From positions 434,001 to 498,000 of the forward strand of contig NJPS01000003.1 of NCBI GenBank assembly GCA_002946415.1: DNA of 64,000 nt, in the 5' to 3' direction. The stretch is from Rutstroemia sp. NJR-2017a BVV2. Its lineage: Eukaryota; Ascomycota; Leotiomycetes; Helotiales; Rutstroemiaceae. Made by a program: the position numbers and the translations under genes. The notes beneath the pieces were generated by a model that had not been told where the DNA came from, made no database searches, and was given only the letters and a program-made list of their open reading frames with translations. Positions 25,036 through 37,804 of the stretch are shown piece after piece; position 1 is the stretch's first letter; each line of letters begins with the position of its first letter.

Positions 25036-26031
25036 TTATTGAGACGGCCACACCGCAAAGGAATCTCTCTCCATGCCTTCCCATATCAAGATCTTCATGA
25101 CTGGCAACCATACCCTAAAAGCATCTAGCCTCTCTACCAGTGGCCTTATCTGAGTTCTCAATACATCTCTACAACTACCATCGTCTCTCCACATGCGATC
25201 ATCCGTCTCGGCTGCCTGTAAATGCAAATGTACTTCCCGTAATCCCTTCATTTCCGACAATGTCTTCCAAACCATCGCTTGTGACAGCTCATTATCTTCC
25301 ATCTCGTTCGGTGCGAGTGGAAATCTGTCGAAACGTAAGATGAGCACCAGACGCTGCATGGCTTGTAACCTTTGCGGTAGGACTAGCGTATGAAGCTGCT
25401 TGACAAGATGCAAGTTCTCCAACTGAAAGGTATTTGCCGAATACAGCAGGTCGATTGCCTCAGAATATACCCGTCGGCATGTCAAGAGCAGACTCAGGAT
25501 CTTCTGTACAGGATCTTTGGGTCTGCCGCCTCGGGGGGACCAACAATCATGCCATGGATCTATGAACAGGTCTTGCCGTCCGTATTTGCAGTGATAGTGC
25601 CGTAGGTATGGTGAATGACGATTATCATCCTCTGTCTCAAGACCGAGGTGGATGTTGCGATTGCCAAGGACGAGAGTGTATATCTGGAGGCGTAGCTCGG
25701 TGGGAAGAAGAAATATCGGGGACACTTCCTGGGGATGTGCTATTGTGGGTGGGGGCAGGGGCAGAGGGTTGCTGGATGGTTCAGGCTTGGTGAAGTTGAA
25801 GTTGAAGTTGAAGCGATTGGCGAGACGTGATAGGTTGCCTCGTAATGCATTTTGATTACGATCCTCTGGTGGGTGCGGCACCACCACCTCCAAAGAGGGA
25901 GATGGGATTTCGCCCACGGTCAGACGACGAGATCGTGGTGGGAGGGGCTTGGGTGGCGAAGGCTCGCCCTTCTTCTTTCTCCGAGGTGTGAAGCCGACCA
26001 AGAATGCAAGCGAGTGAGGTTGAGGTTGCAT
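25036..26031 (-). CDS. DUF7730 / F-box-like domain protein (331 aa)
   Basis: An intact minus-strand ORF. I chose the ATG at 26031-26029 (MQPQPHSLAFLV), because the upstream in-frame ATG at 26157 adds 42 residues that look like 5' UTR translation. Residues 1-100 are basic and Pro-rich (RRKKKGEPSPPKPLPPRSRR). They include an FNFNFNF run encoded by a 6-bp repeat at 25791-25814. Then comes FLLPTELRLQIYTLVLG, the hallmark of the fungal DUF7730/F-box-like family ('LP.ElR..IY..vl'), followed by LLLTCRRVYSEAIDLLYSAN, the second hallmark ('LL.tCR.iY.Eai.lLY..N'). Proteins of this type are very numerous in ascomycetes; the molecular role is unknown, though the motif resembles the F-box of ubiquitin ligase adaptors. 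Base composition is normal and no stop interrupts it, unlike the protease gene it faces. Confidence 0.85.
   Translation of the reverse strand: MQPQPHSLAFLVGFTPRRKKKGEPSPPKPLPPRSRRLTVGEIPSPSLEVVVPHPPEDRNQNALRGNLSRLANRFNFNFNFTKPEPSSNPLPLPPPTIAHPQEVSPIFLLPTELRLQIYTLVLGNRNIHLGLETEDDNRHSPYLRHYHCKYGRQDLFIDPWHDCWSPRGGRPKDPVQKILSLLLTCRRVYSEAIDLLYSANTFQLENLHLVKQLHTLVLPQRLQAMQRLVLILRFDRFPLAPNEMEDNELSQAMVWKTLSEMKGLREVHLHLQAAETDDRMWRDDGSCRDVLRTQIRPLVERLDAFRVWLPVMKILIWEGMERDSFAVWPSQ
25791..25814. repeat. hexanucleotide microsatellite inside the DUF7730-type gene
   Basis: Four copies of TGAAGT/GTTGAA in tandem. On the coding (minus) strand they give alternating Phe and Asn. Copy number changes would keep the frame. 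Confidence 0.85.
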
Positions 26032-26278
26032 GGTAGGAGAATTGGTCAGCACGCACCAGATACGAGAAGAGAAAAGCGATACCGGGTGATCAAGGACAAT
26101 ATAACTATGCTCGCATATCGAAAGAGGAGGGTTGAAAGATCGATATCCGTCAAGCACGCATTTTGATGGCTTGAGGCGGAGCTCGTAATTTCTTGGAGGT
26201 AAGCGAGGTAAGGCTTAAGGTTTATCTGTCCGGGACTGTCGGCTAAAGTAGTCATACTGGGTACGGAGGTGGGGTAGG
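26032..26278 (-). promoter_or_regulatory. upstream region of the DUF7730-type gene
   Basis: About 250 bp of GC-normal sequence between the chosen start codon and the MITE, expected to hold the 5' UTR and core promoter. No specific motif is recognised. The in-frame ATG at 26157 lies here and is an alternative start. Confidence 0.35.
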
Positions 26279-26540
26279 CTCTTCGGCTTGGAAAAAACCG
26301 GCCCATTTAAGGCATAAGTGACTATCACCAAAAAAATCACCATTTTACTATATTTAAACGTAGAATTAATATTTAGTATCTGCCCTGAAGCCTTTCTACA
26401 ACTATATATATAATTAGAAAAAGATTTAAATATTTAACTATTTTTTGAAGTCTAATATCTTCTCAGGTACTTTGTTTATTATGAACAAAAGGGTAGATGG
26501 CCTGTGCCTCAGATGGGCCGGTTTTTTCCACTCCGAAGAG
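26279..26540. mobile_element. 262-bp MITE with 37-bp terminal inverted repeats
   Basis: The left end (26279-26315) begins CTCTTCGGCTTGGAAAAAAC and continues CGGCCCAT. The complement of the right end (26540-26504) begins CTCTTCGGAGTGGAAAAAAC and continues identically. Over 37 bp they differ at a dinucleotide and a few transitions. GTAGG flanks both sides (26274-26278 and 26541-26545), a likely 5-bp target duplication. The interior is AT-rich and non-coding; an open frame at 26445-26744 crosses the right TIR and is not a gene. It sits at the upstream edge of the DUF7730-type gene. Confidence 0.8.
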
Positions 26541-26545
26541 GTAGG

Positions 26546-26924
26546 TCATCAAGGGTCAGACGGGACACGCCGCTCGGTTACACAATCTAGCTCTTACCCT
26601 ATAGATAAGATAAGCAGCTATACTAATACTTGTATTTATCTTGCTTTCCCGGCCCCACAATGTTATATAGCGTGGAACTTATCAGTTTGTCCCAAATCCT
26701 GCCTTATTATTCTGAAAGAAATAGTAATTATTTCTTTCAAATAATATATATATATTGGTCGGCGGACTCTAATAAAGCGAAAATTAACTTTAATTTTTTC
26801 TAGATTATAACTTTAGTTTATTCCAATCTTGATAACAATTCTATATTATATAGTAATAATAAATAATAATATATTATATATATTTTAATATTTATATATT
26901 TATACTTCCCAACTATATATTTAT
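26546..26924. other. islet edge grading into AT-rich DNA
   Basis: GC-normal to about 26720, then increasingly AT-rich up to the left TSD of gypsy D (TTTAT, 26920-26924). No gene is supported. Confidence 0.5.
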
Positions 26925-27127
26925 TATAATAATATATTTCGAAAGAATCGAATATACTTTAGAATTAAGAACTAAAAAACTAAGAAAGTTTTGAAACTCG
27001 AAGAAGTTTAAATATAGAAAGCTAATTATATATAGAGTATAAAGCTAACTAAAGATTATAATTAGGAGTTTGATTAAATAGGTCTCTAATAGAGAGTTAA
27101 CTAATTATTTTTATATAGATTATTATA
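26925..27127 (-). repeat. gypsy D 3' LTR (203 bp)
   Basis: Starts TATAATAATATATTTCGAAA and ends GATTATTATA. It pairs with 41939-42141, which has identical length. Confidence 0.88.
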
Positions 27128-30100
27128 CTATTTTCTCTCTTCAATAAAGTATATCTTTATATCTTCTAATAGTTATATCTAAAGATTTTTTAAATTAGTA
27201 ATTTATATATCTTGTAGTTTTGAAAATATTGTTATAATCTACAAATATAGTTAAATAAATATGAGAAATAAAGTTAAATAAAGATTTAATTATTAAATAA
27301 GTAATAAGAGAAAATACTTCTTTTATATTAGTATTATAAACTAATTATCTTCAAAATAATTGTAATCTTCTTCTCCTTCTTAATATAAATATAGCTATTT
27401 AGAAAGAAATATAGATAAGCTAGATAGTAAAAGATTCTTAATATAGAAGTTATATAAAAATAGTAATAAGATTTTTAAATTAGATATCAAATATCAGATT
27501 AGATCAATATTATAATTTTGTTATTAGATATAATATATTAGTAATTTATATATTAACTTATATATTAGGATTTGTTTTATAATATATTTGTTAGTATTAG
27601 TAATATTGATTAATAATAGAAAGTTATTATATTATATAGATAAAGAGTTATTAGTTGCTTTATATAATTTATTAATAAAGAAGATATTATAAATCTATAT
27701 AATATTCAAGAGTTCTAAATAATAGAAATAGCTAATCTTTTCAAATATTTTGAAATATCTATCTATAAAGTAGTTAAGTTTCTTCGATAAATATTAAGTT
27801 AATAAATATTATATATCTAATTAGATATAATTACTTATATCGAAATCTATAAATCTTCTATACTTGTTTATAGATTCTGTTATATATATTTGAGTTTTTT
27901 GGATTAATTTACAAATATATTCTAATACTTTACGATTTCTATAAATATATATATATATTTCTTATAGATTGAGATTTTCTATAATAGATCGAAATTCAGC
28001 TTTTTAATTCTATAAGGTTCTAGGAATATATTTATAAAGTATTTCGAAAGATAATAAATCTTCTAGAAAGATATATAATAATATCAATTATATATAATCT
28101 ATTATAGATAAGAACTCGAATTAGTTATTTTGATAATAGTTAATAAAGAATTTTAATCTCTATTATAAATATTAATTATAAATCTTAGTTTAGTTATCAA
28201 TTTATAGATAATTTATAATTAAAAACTTTACTTTAATATTTAGGATATTATTAAACTCTTTTTAGAAAGATAAGATAAATTATAGATTTTAATTAGAAAA
28301 TATAATAGTTAGAACTCTATAATATCTATAGATATATATAAAGTAGAACTTAACTTATTTTTATATAGTAATTATTTTATAATATAGAATTATAATAACT
28401 TATTTATTTAGTTAGTCGATAATTACTAAAATATTATTATATCTATATTTATCTTTATTGAAACTATAGTAATCTATTATAATATATTTCTATATATATA
28501 TTGGAATAAATAAGAAATATAATAAATTAGAGATCTTATTTCTTAAAACAGAATTACAATAATAGATATAATAATTATATATATAGTTAGTAATATCTAT
28601 AGAGATATTATATTAATAGTATTGGTTTAAAAGTAATAAAAAGGTTTTCTTAATATTTAGATAAACTATCAATATTATATTATATATTTCTCGAATAAGT
28701 AATATATAGAAGTTATCTATATCAGATATAATTAGTTATTTATAATAGAATAGTAATCTATTTCTTAGTTCAAAAATCAAATTACTTTTGAATATTTGAA
28801 GATATAATAGCTATAAACTTTTCTAATTATAGTTAGTTTATAGAATATATATAATAAAGTCTTAGAAGTTTGATATAATATTTAACTTAAGTAAACTAAT
28901 ATCTTTATAATCAAAATAAGCTCGAATATATAAAACTAGGATCTCGAGAATAATCTATATATCTTTAAATAACTATTGATTATAATATTTTTCCTTTATC
29001 TTATTTTAAGAATTAAATTTATCAACTTTATATATCAATATATTTATTAGAAGATTCTCTTTACTAAAATAGTATATAATTAAAAAGTAGTAATTTACTA
29101 ATAATTCTATTTATTAAGTTTATCTTATATTAAGAGTTTTAGTTATTATAAAATATTTCAATACTTTATAATTAGTAAATACTTAGATTTAATAGAAAGT
29201 ATTAGTAAACTTTATATAGTAATATATAAATAATTTAATAATTATAAATATTTCTTTATTATATACTTTATAATTAAGCTTTATAACTTATATAGTTTTA
29301 AAGTAAAAAGTAATAAATAACTAATTATCTCTATATTTCTATAAAAATATATTTACTATTATATTATCTAATATATCGATCTCAAATATATAAAGAAGAT
29401 TATAATTATAATATTATAGTAGAAATATAGTTATCAAAGTCTCTTTAAATATATCGAATATTTATTAATAAATAATATCAAAGTCGAAATATATTCTAAT
29501 TTTAGTTAGATTAATTAGAAATTTGATAATTATTTCAAAGTTGCAAATAAAATATTTATAGAAATTATAAAAATCTAAGAAAGATTAAATACTTTTAATT
29601 ATAAAAAAGTATTATTATTATTATATAATAGATATCTTCTTAGGATCAATCTCGATATTATTAGTTAATATAATAAATCTTAAATATTTGGTATATTTGA
29701 TATCGAATTTATATTTCTTAAGATCAATTTAGAAACCGATATTTTGAAGTTATTAGAATACTAAATATACTTATATAATATACTCGAGTTTGTTTTTAAA
29801 GTAAATAAGAATATTATCTAAATAAGTTATATAAAATATATCTAAGTAGTTAAACAGAATATTATTTATATAATATTAATATATTATAGAATTATTAGTT
29901 AGTCCAAAAGATATAACTTTATATTTATAAGTTCTATATTATATTCGAAAAGTAGTATATTTTTCAAAAGCAGAATTTATATAAATATAATAAAAGATTT
30001 ATTAGATTTTAAATTTAATAAATATTTTAGCTTTAACTAGTTATATAAAAATTTTGTTAATTAAAGATAAAAGATAATAATCTTTATAAATAAAAGTATT

Positions 30101-32804
30101 AAAGATACAAAAATCGATATAAAAATATAAACTATTATTAGATTTCTTTATAAATAAAATAGAGATAATAAAGAATACTTAACTAGATTTAATAAAGTTT
30201 TTAAATAAATTATTAGTTAAATATTTCTTTACTATTTCGAGTTCTTTAACTAATATCTTATAGAATAAGTTATATTTCAATATATTTATATTATTATTCT
30301 TAAGTTTAATTTTATAATTATATTATTAGTAAGAGAATAGTAAATCAGATTCTCTCTTAGAGAATATATAAGTATAATCTATATACTTATCTAGAATCGG
30401 TAACTTAGTTTTGGTATTTATTAATAGAATCAACTATATAATAATATATCGATTTATAAATTTAAATAATTAGATAATAAAATTATCTATTTGAAAATAT
30501 TGATTTTGATAAATTTGTTATTAGTCGATTAGAAAATCAATTTCCTAAAAAGTAACTAAGAAAAGTTTATAATTATTATATTTCTTATAAATTAAGTTCA
30601 AAACTATATTATTAATAAACTTGATCTTAATAATAATAAACTTATATTCTAGTTAAAGTTACTAGAAAGGTTTAAATAATTTTTTAGAAATAAATAAAAA
30701 TAGATTATCTTTTTTTTTTAATTCTTTTTTTATAATTTTGATTTCTTTAATTTAAATACTTTATTAAGATAATTTATTAATAATATAGATAATATCTAGT
30801 TTATTAATTTATATAATTGAGTTTATTATTTTATCTTTTAAGATCTTCTTCAAGATTATGATTTTATAAGTTAGTATATTCGAACTTAGAATAGGATTTA
30901 ATCTACTAAATAAAATAAATTATATTGATATTACTACTAATAAGGAATTTAAATTATCTAATAATAAGAAACTTAGATTGATTAGTTATTTCTTTTATTA
31001 GTAGTTATCAAGTTATCGATTTTTATATTCTATATCGGTTTAATAATATTAGTTAATTATTTGATCTCTTCGGAGCTAAATATAAATATTATATATATAT
31101 ATTATAATATAAGGAATATCTTTAAACTAGTATAATCTTCTTTTAGTATAATTAATAAAAATATAGTTTTCTATTAGCTAGTAGTAGTTTAGGATTATTA
31201 TTTATATATCTAAATAGGTAATTAAAAAAGAGGTAAATAATTAAATATAGTTATTAACTATAAGATCAAGTAAAATATAATATATAATTTTGAGGTTTTT
31301 AATACTATTATAGCTTTTAATCTATAAAGATATTTTTAATAAATATAAAATAGATTTAAAAAAAGAAAATAGATATTTAAAGAAAATAATATCAATAAAT
31401 ACAAAACTATTTGTTTCTAAATCAATAAGAGCTTTGATTGAAAAGAAGAATTTATTCTTAGCTAAAATATAGAATATTATTATATATTCTTTATCTATTA
31501 ATTTTATCAAATTCAAATATTTTATATTTCTTAACTTATTTAGAAAGAAATCTTTTACTAAATAATATCTTTTATTTAATCTATTTTCTTATAAACAATC
31601 TAAATTATAGTTTCTATTTATATAATAGGATCTTAATTTTCAGAAATATCTAAAAAAGCTTCTTCTTTATTACTTTCTTCTCAATATTCTATTATATTAA
31701 CAATATAAGAGATTTGAGATTTAGTTCGATCTATATTTATATAGAAAGAATTAATATCTTTATTAGTAGCTAGTAGTTATATATAGATAATATAGTTAGA
31801 TATAAAGTAATAAGAGATTTGGAGTAATAATAAAGTATTTATATAAATATATACTAAATTGATTATAATAAAAATAGACTTTATTTATTATATAAGTTCT
31901 TGTTTATTATTTAAGTAAATAGTATTTTATCTCTTTCGAGAAATATCTTTATTATAAAAGTAGTAAATTATATTAATAATCTTAATACTAGCTTTAGTTA
32001 TATCGATATAATAGTATAATCGAATATCTTTATTTAAAGAATAATTATTTAGAAGAATTATAGAATATATATATTTATAGAATAAAGTAATTTTGGTAAC
32101 TAAATTATTTTATAAATCTTCTATATTAGTTTTTTGTATTAGTAATATAAAAAGATAAAATTCTCTATAGAATTTTTTAAATAATATTCTTTTTTATATA
32201 TATAAAACTCTAAACTAATCTCTAATATATTTATACTTTATACAATTAGTTAAGAAATCTATAATCTATATAATAATTTCTTCGATACTAAGATATAATA
32301 ATTATTAAAGATAAAGATCTTCTATATAGTTTAAAATAGTATTTTCTAATTAATCTAGTATATACTAATATTTGAATTTTTATAAACTCAAAGTTTTAGT
32401 ATATATTTCTAAGTAATTAGTAATAATAACTTATTATAAAGATATTCTGAATTATTAACTATTATTTAATTTATTAATTATATTAGTAACTTTGGATAAA
32501 TAGTTTTATAACTTTAATCCTATAAATTATATAATTGAGAAATATTATAATAACTAACTAGTTTATTATAGATTACTATAAATTATTTATAGATTATTTA
32601 TAGTTATATAATCAAATTATATTTGTAAGAGCTATAGATATCTCTATATTATTTCTTATTTAATAGATTATTATATTTAGATATTCTAAAGTTATCTCTC
32701 GAAGTTAGTAATTTATTTTTTTATTTATTTAAAAATTTTTTAATTATCTTAAATTGAAGATACGAAGATAAAGGAATTAGTAGTTTTATTATAACCAAAG
32801 TATA

Positions 32805-33354
32805 TATTATAATATATCTAAATAAGAGTTTAAGGATTTTAGATTTAGAAAATAATTAACTATTATTTGGTAGAGATAAACTATTATATAGAGATTATAT
32901 AATAAAGTAGAGTTTAGATATCTATATTTATAATATAAAGATAAAGAAAAAGATATTTATAATTATCAGTATATCTATATAAGGAATAGTATTATAGAAA
33001 TAAGATATCTAGGAATAGATAGATATTAGAATAATCAATAATATCTTTAGTAGAATCTTAGATTAGAATTATATAATATCTTAGTAGTTCTTAGTAATCC
33101 TAGTAATAGGAATTAATAGAATTGATAAGATAGTAAAGAATAAAGATCTATATAATTAGATAGTTTTCTTTAGTATATAGAACTTTATACTTAATAATAA
33201 TTATTATTTATTTATCTACTATTATAATTATAATCGATCTTTTATATAACTATTATCAATAATAAATCTATAATAATATTATTAGTTATTATAATCTCTA
33301 ATACTTAAGATTCTAACTACTTCTATATAATTCAAAAGATAAATATTTATAATA
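32805..33354 (+). repeat. element E 5' LTR (550 bp)
   Basis: Starts TATTATAATATATCTAAATA (RIP form of TGTTACAATG...) and ends AAATATTTATAATA. Further copies of this LTR family occur at 41052, 42357 and, inverted, at 63667. Confidence 0.88.
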
Positions 33355-35779
33355 TTTTGAATATCTTTATTACTTTATATATCAAATCGATATAGTTTCA
33401 AATAATATTATAATAGTAAGATTTATAAGTTAACTATCAGTTTTATTACTTACTATAAATATAACTATATCTTTACTAGATTATAATAATAATATTATTA
33501 TAATTTATAATAATATTAATAACAAGGAAAACGATAATAATAATAATAAATCAAAGAAGTTCAGATTCTAGGAAACTTTAAAAATTATATTATTAGATAA
33601 ATATAATAATAATAGAAGGAAATTGGAAATCTTTTTTTTATAATTAAGAATATATTTCAAATTTAATATTGATAAATTCGATATCCGAGATATTAAGAAT
33701 CTCTAAACTACTTCTTATTTAAGAGATAAAATAACTAAATAGATTAAATCTTTTTTATCTAACTATTTCGAGAATAACTATAATCTAATTATAATAATAG
33801 TAACTACTATAGTTATATTTGCAAACTATAAAGGATTTTGTAAAGAGATCAAATAAATATTCAAAGATATCGATATTATAAGAATTATAAAATAATAACT
33901 TTTTAGCTTATAATAAATCAGATCTATAATCAATTATATAATAGAATTCCGAAAATATAGAAATCAAACTAATTAGAAAATAATAATACTATTTAGTTAT
34001 TATATAAAGAGATTAAAAAGAAATATTAAACTCGAACTATCTTAGAGAGATTTAATTAATAATATAAATAATCTAATTAAAGAAACTATTTATATCGATA
34101 ATAGAAATTATAAATTTCAAAAGAAAATATACTTTAGTAATATAGATTAATATTTTTAATAATATCGATAAAATAAGAAAAGATCTAGATTTTCTAAAAA
34201 ACAATATATTAGAAAAGAAATTTATAATAACTTTATATAATTAGATATAATAAACTCAAAAAACAATTTTTCTTAAAACAAATGAAACTATTAATAAAAG
34301 TAGAAACTTTATTTCGAATATAGATTTCTAAGATACTAAATAAAAAACTATCGAAAGAAATCTTAAGAGATAAAGATCAAATAAACTAATTAGAAAAGAA
34401 AGAAATAGCTCAAATCTATAATAAAACAAAATAATAACTAGATTATATCTAAATATCAATTAAGTATAATAAATAGTTATTAGATTATTCAAAAGATAGA
34501 TTATATATAACTAATATAGATTATTTATTATAAAGATTCTTATCTAATTTATAAAGTAGATAAGAAAAAAGTAAACTAATATTTAAAGAAACTTAGTAAT
34601 AAAAAAACTATTATTTAAAACAAATTTCTAAAATAAAGAGAAATATAGTTTCTAGAAAAAATTAATTACTATAAAACTAAATCTTGAAAATAAAAAGAGT
34701 TTATAAATTTACTAAGTAATAATAGATTCTAAAACGATATTTGGAATATCCGAAATTAACTAATTATAGATTATTACTATAAGTTAAAACTTGAGATTAG
34801 CTTTATTAAAATATAGTAAAAAATTCGAATTTATAAAGAATTTAGAAAGTTCTAGTAGTATAATTTACTAAATAATAAAGAAATTTAAAAAGTTATTTAT
34901 TAATATAGTTATAAGAATCAACGAAATATATTATTATAAAAATTGATTTAACTATAAAAAGTAATATTATAGATCTTAAGATATAAAATATCTATCAAAT
35001 ATATCGATATTTCTATTAAACAAATCTTCAGAATAAGAACTAGAATAAACTTAAATATAATTTGGGAAAATATAATCGATATCTAGAAAAGGTTTTTTGG
35101 TTTTATAAAAAATAACGAATTTAGAATTGTAAATCGAAATCAGAAAAGAATTAATTAGAAATAACTTATCGAAAATATAAATAAAGAACTAATTAAAAAG
35201 TTAAAAACTATTCTAGAATTAGGATAGATTCTTTATAAAATATATATAAATAGATACTTGTTTCGAGCAATAATAGATTTAGAAATAATAGAAAATTTTA
35301 TAATATTAGAAGTTATAATATTAGCGAAATTATAAACTTTTAAGAAACCAGTTTTATATAAACTTTATCTTATCAATAGATAATTAGCTAAAAGAGATAG
35401 ATTAGTTTAATATAAAATATAAGAATTTGAGATATAGTTAAGATAGTATTTTAAATAGATAAAAATAGATTTAGTTTTATTAAGAAGATATTAACTAATT
35501 TTGAGAATATTATAGCTAAAGAACTATAATCTATATATTAACTAGATTATAATAACTATATAATATAATAAGTATAAGTATAAAATAAAGTTTATATAAA
35601 GTTTTGCGAAACTAATATCTAGTTAGAAACTAAAAATAATATATTTATCGAAATCAAATATTTTAACTTAAGATCCTTTATTAAAAGATATATTAGTATA
35701 ATATTAGAAATATATTGAGATCTTTAAAGAAAAACTTTACAAAAATACTTTATCAAAGTACTAGCTTTGAGATTATAAA

Positions 35780-37804
35780 ATAAAATTGGAAGAAGAAAAA
35801 GAATTACTATTCTTACTAATTATATTACTATTAGAAAAGAAGTTTAGAATATTTCAAGAATATATTATAGAAAATTTAGTAAAAGGATTTATTAAGAAAT
35901 TCTATTTATTTATAAAGATATTAATTTTCTTTATATCTAAACTCTATAATATAAAATTAAAATTAGTTATCGATTATCAAAAACTGAATACTATTACTAT
36001 TAAAAATCGATATATATTATTATTAGCTAGTAAATTATAAGATCGAATTAGGAAAGCTAAATATTTTATTAAATTGGATTAGTATATAGAATTCAATCTA
36101 ATCTGAATTAAAAAAGGAGATAAGTAGAAAATAGTATTTTATATATAATATAAATATTATAAATACTAAATTATATTTTTCGGGTTTACTAATATATCTA
36201 TAATATATATATATTTGGTTAATAATTTGTTAAGAAAGTATCTTGATAATTACTATATAGTATATTTAGATAATATCTTAATCTTTACTAAAATCCTTAA
36301 AAAATATATCAAGATTATATAAAAGATATTATAAGTTCTAATAGATATAGATATTTTATTCAAATCTTCGAAATACAAATTCTATATTATCAAAACCGAA
36401 TTCTTAGAATATATTATTAAGACTTATAAATTCGAAATAAGTTTAGGAAAAGTAAAAGAAGTTTTGAAATAGATATAATTTACTATAGTTAAAAAAATAT
36501 AATTATTCTTGAGATTTGTAAATTTCTATAGATAATTTATCAAAGATTATTCGAAAATTGTAATACTATTTATAAAACTAATTAAGAAAAACTATAAATA
36601 CAAATAAAATAATATAATATAAAAGATATTTGAAATTCTTAAATAAATCTTTATATAGATATTAGTTCTTATTACTTTCGATCTAGAACTACTAATTACT
36701 ATTAAGATAGATATATTAAATTATATATTAGATATAGTCTTTAGTTAACTAGATAAGAATAAGAAATTATAACTAATAATATATTATTCAAAAAAGCTTC
36801 AGCTAGCTAAACTGAATTACAAAATTTATAATAAAAAGTTTCTAATAATTATCGATATTTTCAGAAAATAGAAAGTTTATTTTGAAGAATCTAAATATAT
36901 AGTTTAGATTTATTTAGATTATAAGAATTTAGTATATTTTATAATAACCAAAGTTCTAAATAGATAATAAATATAATAGATAGAAATACTAATTATATAT
37001 AATTTCAAGATACTATATATTAAAGAAAACAAAAATATTAGAACCGATATATTTAATAGAAAATCGAAATATTTAGAGAATAAAATATATAAATTATATA
37101 TTATATTTTATTAAGATAGAGATTTATTAGTATTCAATTTAGCTTAATTAGCTATAATAATATTACTTTATAATAACTATTTAGAAAAACAAATACAAAA
37201 CTACTATAAAAATAATTCTATTATAAAATAAATATTAGAATAACTAGATAAAGGATTTATAATTAAAGATAATATTATATATTTCTATAAAAAGATATAT
37301 ATTTCTTCGATCTTAATTAAATAGTTTACTTAGAAATAGTATAAATTACTAGTTTATAGATATTAAAGAATTATAAAGATATTTGTAAGAATTAAAACAA
37401 ACTTATATTTTCTATAAATAAAAAAGATAATTAAAGAAGTTATCGGAAACTACAATATTTATATATAAATCAAAATCTTATAATATATTTTATATAGTTA
37501 ATTCAAAACTCCAGATATATCTTCTTAGTTATAGAAATTTATTATATAAGACTTTATAATTAAGTTACTATCTTTGAAGAACTTAATAATAGAAATAATA
37601 TATAATTCTATCTTAATTATAATAGATCGATTAATCAAATTTAGATATATAGTTCTATATAAAGAAAGTAATATAACTAAAGATTTAGTTTATATATTCT
37701 TATAAACAATAGTTAGTATATATAATATATTAGAAGAAATTATTTCGGATCAAAATAAATTCTTTATATTAAAGTTTTGGTAGATATTTATAATATATAT
37801 AATT
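35780..37804 (+). pseudogene. element E pol: reverse transcriptase, RNase H and first half of integrase
   Basis: The best-preserved pol in the window. At 35786-36040 the frame is open and reads FRIFQEYIIENLVKGFIKKF then LVIDYQKLNTITIKNRY, i.e. the gypsy 'ey..enl.kGfIrpS ... DYR.LN.iTikn.yPLP' signature. It continues with KAKYFIKLD, FFGFTN and YYIVYLDNILIF (YLDD with D to N). RNase H follows with FDLELLI, LIIYYSKKLQLAKLNYKIY and YLDYKNLVYF (family 'YTDHKNL'). The integrase has TDFIIKLL-like sequence, ILIIIDRLIKF (family 'vvvDRltK') and ISDQNKFFILKFW (family 'iSDRd.rFtS.FW'). The frame is cut at 37804 by element F and resumes at about 39640. Confidence 0.88.

Noticed and set aside
25852..26166. 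104-codon plus-strand frame
   Set aside because: Antisense shadow of the DUF7730-type gene, which has the recognised domain.
26046..26306. 86-codon minus-strand frame upstream of the DUF7730-type gene
   Set aside because: Runs into the MITE TIR and shows no conserved feature; may be 5' UTR sequence.
26445..26744. 99-codon plus-strand frame
   Set aside because: Begins inside the MITE and crosses its right TIR; no domain.
31322..31516. 64-codon minus-strand frame
   Set aside because: Chance open interval in gypsy D; composition is low complexity.
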